A stretch of DNA of 64,000 nucleotides. It comes from Rhizobium leguminosarum (GTDB taxonomy: Bacteria > Pseudomonadota > Alphaproteobacteria > Rhizobiales > Rhizobiaceae). Positions 59,008 to 64,000 of this stretch are shown here, one piece after another; the stretch's first letter is position 1; the number at the start of each line of letters is the position of its first letter. The notes under the pieces were generated by a model. That model saw only the letters and a program-made list of their open reading frames with translations. It ran no database searches and had not been told where the DNA came from. The DNA lies in contig NZ_MZMU01000019.1 of assembly GCF_004123835.1 (NCBI RefSeq), forward strand, positions 186,001-250,000. The letters are read 5' to 3'. Both the position numbers and the translations under genes were made by a program.

Positions 59008-59462
59008 AGGACAGCTCCTGCGTAGTGGGGGCCATCCGGCCTCGACAGATGTTGCCATTGCGTGAGCCAGAGCGTCGCAATGTGGCCGGCCAATTTACCC
59101 GATAGGGACAGCTTCTCGACATTGGCGACGCTATCGATCCAGATCGTCCGCTTGCCCGTCAATTTGCCGGCCAGCAGGCAAAAAAGGCCGGGTGCGGCAC
59201 CGGTCGAGATGATGACGTCGGGCCTGTGTTTGATGACGATGGAGAAGGCGGTGAAAAAGCACCGGATCGACATGGTAATCGAGTCGCGGCTGCAATCGGG
59301 AAGGACTAGTCCGCCCCGAATGTCGTATTTTGCAAGCAGTCCCGGGATGGTCGTTGCAAAGACGATATCGCAGCCATCGAATGCGCCGCGCATGGCCATC
59401 AGTTGTTCCCAGTGGCCGCCTCCCGACGAGGCAGCGAGAACCTTCAATTTTTTCTCAGTCAT
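59004..59462 (-). CDS. pssD: Glycosyltransferase membrane-anchor subunit (PssD/Alg14-like)
   Basis: 152 residues of the Alg14 family: LKVLAASSGGGHWEQLMAMR at the start, DVIISTGAAPGLFCLLAGKL and TIWIDSVANVEKLSLSGKLA. It anchors the PssE-like subunit to the membrane and completes the UDP-glucuronate-using enzyme, fitting the presence of ugd in the window. I start at MTEKKLKVL behind an AGGAG site. It is coupled to pssE by TTGA. Confidence 0.85.
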   Translation of the reverse strand: MTEKKLKVLAASSGGGHWEQLMAMRGAFDGCDIVFATTIPGLLAKYDIRGGLVLPDCSRDSITMSIRCFFTAFSIVIKHRPDVIISTGAAPGLFCLLAGKLTGKRTIWIDSVANVEKLSLSGKLAGHIATLWLTQWQHLSRPDGPHYAGAVL

Positions 59463-59664
59463 AAACAGGCATCTCCTATATTTGACCGATGGATAAGGGC
59501 GAAAACCGTTCTGTTCGAACAGCGATTGTGTCACGATAGTTCAGTAGAAGTGTACCATTTTTGGCCCGGTTGATTGAAGCCTTGAAGTTCATGGACAGCC
59601 AATCTTTGTGATGTTTCAGCTCGAACATAATAACGCTCAGAACTCTTCCAAGGGCGCCTGCGTA

Positions 59665-60645
59665 TCAGAGAGCGGCATTGGGCTTGTATTCCTGGTATGC
59701 ATGTCCGAGAATCCCATTAACCATGCCCGCGCCGCGCAGAACGTGGGTGAGGGCTCGCATGCCCCAATAGGGTGAAATCAAGATCGCCGGCAGCATGACC
59801 AGCCCAAGCACAACTCTCGTGGCGCCATAGGCGGCGCGATAGATCCGGCGCTTGAGATTGCCATGCAGGACCTCGCTGACTGCGAAGGTATTGCCGAGCC
59901 GATATTGTCTTTGCAATACCCATTTCCAGGTCATCCGGCTGGCCGGAACGATATCGTGGACAAGCGCCTTGTCAGCCCAGAAGACCTGCATCCCACGGCG
60001 GATGGCTTGGTTGAAGAAAAGGTAATCCGTGCCCCCGGTGAAGCGCATCTTCTCTTCAAAACGCAGATTCCATGAACGGATCAGGGGATAGTCGAACATG
60101 ACGTTGTTCGATGCCGCATAAGAAATGCGTTGACCGTCCTTGTTCTTCTTGCGCTCGAACACCCTTGCCTTGATGAAATATTCCGGCGGGTTTTCGGGAT
60201 AGACCGGTTGGACGGGGCCATAGACGCAATCGGCGCGGTTTTTCTCCCGTGTCTCCAGCATCGCATCCAGCCAGCCGTCGACCGGCCATTCGTCATCGTC
60301 GAGAAAGCAGAAGAGGTCGGTGCCTGGAGGTGCCGAATCCAGTGCGCGATTGCGTGCGAAGGGTATGCCCTGGTTTTGTTCGATGACGTAGATCAGGTCG
60401 TAGGCACCTGTTTGGCCAAAGCTCTCTACCGTGGCCCTTGCGCTGCCGGCCGCATCGTTATCCACGATCACCATGGTGAGATGATAGGGGCGAGCCGGGT
60501 GCCTGACCTGGCGCGTCATGACGTCAAGCAGCTTGGCAATCCCATCGAGGCGCCGATAGGTCAGCACACCAACGGCGATCTTCAGTGGTGCGACGCCTGC
60601 TTCTGTGCCGACGGATGAATGCGGAAAAGTCTCTTGCTGATTCAT
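59665..60645 (-). CDS. Family 2 glycosyltransferase
   Basis: 326 residues, GT-A fold: IAVGVLTYRRLDGIAKLLDV, MVIVDNDAAGSARATVESFG, NRALDSAPPGTDLFCFLDDD with the metal-binding DDD, and a C-terminal amphipathic or membrane segment (VVLGLVMLPAILISPYWGMR). It adds a sugar to the lipid-linked repeat unit. The start overlaps the preceding glycosyltransferase stop by ATGA. Sugar specificity cannot be read from the sequence. Confidence 0.85.
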   Translation of the reverse strand: MNQQETFPHSSVGTEAGVAPLKIAVGVLTYRRLDGIAKLLDVMTRQVRHPARPYHLTMVIVDNDAAGSARATVESFGQTGAYDLIYVIEQNQGIPFARNRALDSAPPGTDLFCFLDDDEWPVDGWLDAMLETREKNRADCVYGPVQPVYPENPPEYFIKARVFERKKNKDGQRISYAASNNVMFDYPLIRSWNLRFEEKMRFTGGTDYLFFNQAIRRGMQVFWADKALVHDIVPASRMTWKWVLQRQYRLGNTFAVSEVLHGNLKRRIYRAAYGATRVVLGLVMLPAILISPYWGMRALTHVLRGAGMVNGILGHAYQEYKPNAAL

Positions 60646-61526
60646 GAATGTCCTCTCCGCAGCATATTTCCCAAACGCTTGCGCGCCGCCATCAAGGCCA
60701 CTTCGGTCGCGGCAGCATCGCCGAACGGACCGCCGGCCACCGTGTTGCGAGCTTCGCCCCGGAGCTTCAGAAGCGATGTCGTTTCGGCAATTCCGCCGGC
60801 AACCAGGCTCTTGCCGAGTGCCTGCAACCCGTCATAGCGGCGTGCCAGTTCCAGCCCAGTCGCGATCATGATCCGCGGGCGCAGTGTCTTTGCCCTGCTT
60901 GTGCCCGTGTAGCGGTTCGACTCATGAATGCGCTGAAACGTCAGCGGTGTTTCGACGATGGCGCCGCGGCCGAGAAAGGCAGCAGCAAACTTGATATAAT
61001 TGTCGCTGAGGACGACGTCTGTCGCGACGGACATCGGCAGTATCTGGGACAGCAGATTGCGGCGGAAGCTCAAGCCCGATGTCGGAACCGGAAGCGAGGG
61101 AAAGCCGCCCCTGCGAAGCGTGTCCCGCTTGTCGAACAGTGTCACTTGCAGCTCTGCAGGAGGCTGGTCGCTTTCCTCGGTCGTCACCCGGTCGAAGCAC
61201 CAGTCGATCTCGTTGCGATCGTAGATCTCGGCGATACGAGCAAGTTTGCCGGGCAGAAACGCATCATCGGCATCGAGGAGAAAGAGGATATCGCCGTTTG
61301 CGGCCGCAAAACCCGCATTGAAGCTCGATGCCTGGCCACCGTTTTCCTTCAATACCGTCAGGATCCGCTCGCCATAGGAAGCAAGAATCTCTTGGGAATC
61401 ATCGGTGGAGCCATCGTCGACCACGATCACTTCGAAGTCGGGATAGACCTGCGACAGAACACTGTCGATGCATGGGCGCAAATACTGGCCGTAATTGAAA
61501 TTGTTGATAAGCACCGATAATTTCAA
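60642..61526 (-). CDS. Family 2 glycosyltransferase, TTG start
   Basis: 294 residues: KLSVLINNFNYGQYLRPCID, FEVIVVDDGSTDDSQEILAS and NGDILFLLDADDAFLPGKLA with the DAD metal site. I start at a TTG that overlaps the previous gene's stop (TTGA) and has AGGAGG eight bases upstream; the open frame back to 61805 lies over the upstream gene and is not coding. A truncated copy of its first two dozen codons lies at about 63640-63705. Confidence 0.82.
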   Translation of the reverse strand: MKLSVLINNFNYGQYLRPCIDSVLSQVYPDFEVIVVDDGSTDDSQEILASYGERILTVLKENGGQASSFNAGFAAANGDILFLLDADDAFLPGKLARIAEIYDRNEIDWCFDRVTTEESDQPPAELQVTLFDKRDTLRRGGFPSLPVPTSGLSFRRNLLSQILPMSVATDVVLSDNYIKFAAAFLGRGAIVETPLTFQRIHESNRYTGTSRAKTLRPRIMIATGLELARRYDGLQALGKSLVAGGIAETTSLLKLRGEARNTVAGGPFGDAAATEVALMAARKRLGNMLRRGHS

Positions 61527-62497
61527 TGCACGACCTCCTGCGCTAGTCGACCAGAATGATTTACTGCCGGTGCGTATCGGCGAAGTCCGGCGCGGTAGCC
61601 ACGCATGTAATAGTACTTCCAGATAGCCCAGAACCGCTTCTTTGATCGCGGCAACGGATAAAGGAGGGCTGCCCGAACCGCCCAGTTGCCGCTCTCGATC
61701 CAGGTTCTTAAGGGGATTCCCCCGATCCTTATACCTTTTGGAATGTCCTCGGCGAAGAGCGCTGGCATTCCATAGCCAAGACGTTCCCCACGCTTCTGTA
61801 CCCAAGCCTCTGTCACGCTAGAGGCTGGAATCCAATGATGAACAATGGCCTCGGCGCACCGATAGGTTTTCACGCCGCTTCGGGATAGGCGGCTGACAAT
61901 TTCCGTATCCTCTCCCATCGCGAAAAGACCTCCTGGAAGCGGCCCGATATCTTCGCGGAATCGAACATTGCTGCCAAGCAATTCGCGACGCACGGTCGTG
62001 TTCGGACCCCAAATTTTTGTCGGGTCGCATGGGCCACTGGATTCCTGGTCGGATATGGCGAAGGTTGATCCCATGGGAATCCAGTCCAACAGCGGATCCC
62101 CATGGGGATAATGCTCCCAATTTGGAAGAATTCGGCCGCCGATAACGCCGAAATCCGGGTTCGCCTCCGCGCATGCAGCGATCGAACTCAACCAGTGCGC
62201 ATCTGCCTCGACGTCGTCGTCCGTAAAAACGATGAGCGCTCCTCGAGCTATCGCAAGAGCTGCGTTCATAGCTCCTGATTTGCCTGGGCGGGTATGATTA
62301 ACAACAACAATTGGAAGCTTCTTTGCATATTGATCGAGAAGCTCCCGTGTTTCGTCTTTACTGTTGTTGTTGACGGCAATCAGTTCCCATTGTTCGACTG
62401 GAAGGTTTTGCCCCAACATCGAATCCAGCATCTGTTGAAGCCGTCTGCTGGCGCCGTTGAAGGACGAAAAGATGACACTAATTCTCGGATCCGTCAT
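61523..62497 (-). CDS. Family 2 glycosyltransferase
   Basis: 324 residues: PRISVIFSSFNGASRRLQQM, IVFTDDDVEADAHWLSSIAA with DDD, and PLPGGLFAMGEDTEIVSRLS with the family ED motif. The C-terminal VQKRGERLGYGMPALF ... WAIWKYYYMRGYRAG is duplicated in the gene cut by the window edge. Start is either ATG 62497 or a TTG one codon upstream with ideal spacing to AGGAGG. It is translationally coupled to the next gene by TTGA. Confidence 0.84.
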   Translation of the reverse strand: MTDPRISVIFSSFNGASRRLQQMLDSMLGQNLPVEQWELIAVNNNSKDETRELLDQYAKKLPIVVVNHTRPGKSGAMNAALAIARGALIVFTDDDVEADAHWLSSIAACAEANPDFGVIGGRILPNWEHYPHGDPLLDWIPMGSTFAISDQESSGPCDPTKIWGPNTTVRRELLGSNVRFREDIGPLPGGLFAMGEDTEIVSRLSRSGVKTYRCAEAIVHHWIPASSVTEAWVQKRGERLGYGMPALFAEDIPKGIRIGGIPLRTWIESGNWAVRAALLYPLPRSKKRFWAIWKYYYMRGYRAGLRRYAPAVNHSGRLAQEVVH

Positions 62498-62588
62498 CAA
62501 ACCCACTCGCCTCCTGACGTGCGAAAATCCTGCCCGCTGCCTCCGCAGCTGGAGCACTTCCTGTCGATGCCGCGGTTTAGTACTTTTG

Positions 62589-63557
62589 TCATTTGGCACC
62601 GACCTGAGAGTAGATCGTTTTATTCATCGTAGATCGCTGCTTGAGAAATTGGCGCAGGATCCCCTGTCTCACCGACTGCGCCCAGAGCAATTTGAAGCGA
62701 ACGCCGCTTGGCGGAAATCTCTTGACGACGACGCTGGCCGGCACCATCAGAAGCCATCTCAAGGCGCTAGCGATGGGCAGACCGCCAATTTTCGTTTTTC
62801 TGTCGAAGAGGTCCGGCCGAACGATAACCAAGCCCATGCCATAACGCTCGCCGCGCCGCAAAACCCAGCCTTCGTTCACATAGCCCTTCCTGACAATGTG
62901 CCGAACCCCGGGATGCCGCGAGTGAAAAGCCTTGGCTCCATTCTTCTCCAACCTGAGAGCGAAAGCAGTATCCTCACCCATGGGGAACTGAGCGACAGTG
63001 GCATCGGGGCCGAGGCCGTCGTGAACGATATAGCCAGGCGGTAAAATGGAACGACGGAAGGCCGAATTAGGCCCAGATATCAATACCGCCGAAATCGGAC
63101 CCTCGGGAAGATGGTTATTCAGCGCGTAAAGGATCCCCAGATGCCCATACTTGACTAACCACGGTGCAGGCCTTTCCTCCCATTCGGGCGTGATTAAGCC
63201 GCCGAATATGGCAAACTGTGGCTGCTCATCTGCCAAGGTGAGAAACTGCTCGATCCAATCCGGCGCGGGAATGACGTCGTCATCGGTTAAAATGACGAGT
63301 TCGCCCTCCAGATGGCGGAAGCCCAAAGTCAATGCGTACTGCTTACCTTGTTTTGGCTCAAAATAAACTTCCAGCGGAAGCCGCTCCTTATAGGAATTCA
63401 AGACTGCTGCAGTGTCGTCGCTGCTGTTGTTGTCGATCGCAACGATTTTCCATTCTTCCTTCGGTAGGGTTGAAGCGCACAGTGCGTCAAGCATCGTTGG
63501 CAGAGTCTTCTCGCCGTTATAAGTTGAGAACAGTATTGTAACCTTGACTTTGCTCAT
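62589..63557 (-). CDS. Family 2 glycosyltransferase
   Basis: 322 residues: VTILFSTYNGEKTLPTMLDA, KIVAIDNNSSDDTAAVLNSY, GELVILTDDDVIPAPDWIEQ with DDD, and FPMGEDTAFALRLEKNGAKA. The layout matches the gene at 61523-62497 (same ED and RRGERYGMGL-type motifs), so the two are paralogues with different acceptor or donor preference. About 90 bp separate it from the next gene, longer than other gaps in this cluster. Confidence 0.84.
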   Translation of the reverse strand: MSKVKVTILFSTYNGEKTLPTMLDALCASTLPKEEWKIVAIDNNSSDDTAAVLNSYKERLPLEVYFEPKQGKQYALTLGFRHLEGELVILTDDDVIPAPDWIEQFLTLADEQPQFAIFGGLITPEWEERPAPWLVKYGHLGILYALNNHLPEGPISAVLISGPNSAFRRSILPPGYIVHDGLGPDATVAQFPMGEDTAFALRLEKNGAKAFHSRHPGVRHIVRKGYVNEGWVLRRGERYGMGLVIVRPDLFDRKTKIGGLPIASALRWLLMVPASVVVKRFPPSGVRFKLLWAQSVRQGILRQFLKQRSTMNKTIYSQVGAK

Positions 63558-63565
63558 GTGATGCT

Positions 63566-63705
63566 CCGGACCTCATTTCGGTCGGATCGCTTCCCTGTGC
63601 GATTCGGGTCACGCCTTTACCGATATCTTGGGCCTGCGATAGAACGCTGTCGATGCGTGGGCGCAAATACTGCCATAAATTTTTGATGAGCACCGAGAGT
63701 TTCAA
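63566..63705 (-). pseudogene. Truncated copy of the TTG-start glycosyltransferase
   Basis: On the - strand a TTG preceded by AGGAGG begins LKLSVLIKNLWQYLRPRIDS then VLSQ, matching the N-terminus of the glycosyltransferase starting at 61526 apart from a short internal deletion. Likeness ends after about 22 codons and unrelated sequence leads to the next gene. The preserved ribosome site shows it is a relic of a duplicated gene pair. Confidence 0.7.
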
Positions 63706-63728
63706 ATTACTGCCTCCTATGCAATCGA

Positions 63729-64000
63729 TTACTGCGTCATCGTCTGAGAAACGTATCGGCGAATTCCGGCGCGATAGCCACGCATGTAATAATATTTCCA
63801 GATCGCCCAGAAACGTTTCTTCGATCGCGGCAGGAGATAAAGCATTGCTGCCCGGAAGGCCCATTGTGCGCTTTCGATCCAGGTCGGAAGCGGAACTCCG
63901 CTTAACCTCACCCCTCCAGGCACCTCGTCGGGAAAGAGCGCCGGCATGCCGTAGCCAAGCCGCTCGCCCCTTTTCTGTACCCAATCCTCCGTCACGCTCG
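63729..64000 (-). CDS. Family 2 glycosyltransferase, C-terminal part (cut by window edge)
   Basis: The last 90 or so codons of a glycosyltransferase. The visible part, VQKRGERLGYGMPALFPDEV onward to WAIWKYYYMRGYRAGIRRY, is roughly three-quarters identical to the C-terminus of the gene at 61523-62497. The frame is open to the edge, so the gene continues to the right. It is the intact half of a duplicated cassette whose second gene is truncated at 63566-63705. Confidence 0.8.
   Translation of the reverse strand, partial: SVTEDWVQKRGERLGYGMPALFPDEVPGGVRLSGVPLPTWIESAQWAFRAAMLYLLPRSKKRFWAIWKYYYMRGYRAGIRRYVSQTMTQ

Noticed and set aside
59004..59058. ATG at 59058 as the pssE start
   Set aside because: It would overlap pssD by 55 bp and add 17 residues without family likeness; the TTG at 59007 has a ribosome site and gives the exact family N-terminus.
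61527..61805. Upstream extension of the TTG-start glycosyltransferase
   Set aside because: Out-of-phase over the preceding glycosyltransferase gene; the peptide is Arg/Ser-rich and unlike GT2 proteins.

Overview
This window looks like a chromosomal segment of a fast-growing Rhizobium (R. etli / R. leguminosarum / R. phaseoli group). The grounds are about 60% G+C, dense operons, a RIME-type intergenic repeat, the PhyR/NepR/EcfG stress module, hmuPSTUV with a linked tonB, lspL, manB/manC, ugd, PssD/PssE-like proteins and a PrsDE-like exporter next to Ra/CHDL-domain proteins. The assignment is inference from gene content. I see no IS element, integrase, CRISPR array, tRNA or rRNA.

Layout. 1-4.7 kb: start of a bacteriophytochrome gene coupled to its heme oxygenase (bphO), a LysR gene divergent from an MDR oxidoreductase, and a rhodanese divergent from ftrA. 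4.7-7.4 kb: preT-preA. 7.4-11.9 kb: the general stress response locus, with an HWE kinase, phyR, nepR-ecfG, a probable sRNA and an envelope-stress pair. 12-20.4 kb: heme uptake (hmuPSTUV), tonB, accessory genes (DUF2325, an unknown 90-aa protein, an IsdG-like protein, a VOC protein) and a truncated hemoglobin. 20.5-24.6 kb: TetR/SMR efflux pair, thuA with an oxidoreductase, an EamA protein and a glycine-zipper protein. 24.7-30.4 kb: cecR-ybhGFSR exporter operon. 31-43 kb: sugar-nucleotide genes (lspL, manB, manC, ugd) interleaved with ung, an mhqOD-like pair, a phosphatase and a decayed TolC-family gene. 44-64 kb: a surface-polysaccharide locus with polymerase, outer-membrane export lipoprotein, BY-kinase, a Rap-like protein, a beta-helix protein with a Rap-like tail, a type I exporter, an SGNH hydrolase, PssD/PssE-like proteins and a series of family-2 glycosyltransferases cut by the window edge.

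The most interesting signal is in the stress locus. GGAAC-N16/17-CGTT promoters (the EcfG type) occur upstream of phyR, the kinase gene, the DUF883 gene, a distant glycine-zipper gene and a non-coding stretch at about 7685-7808. That stretch can fold into two hairpins with C-rich loops followed by an intrinsic terminator. It has the hallmarks of an EcfG-controlled small RNA comparable to Caulobacter GsrN.

In the polysaccharide locus the secreted Rap-like protein and the beta-helix protein share a roughly 100-residue module and sit beside a PrsDE-like exporter, which suggests a self-contained polymer-plus-matrix-protein system. The glycosyltransferase end shows a partial cassette duplication with one truncated copy. 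Several genes there use TTG starts overlapping the previous stop codon (TTGA).
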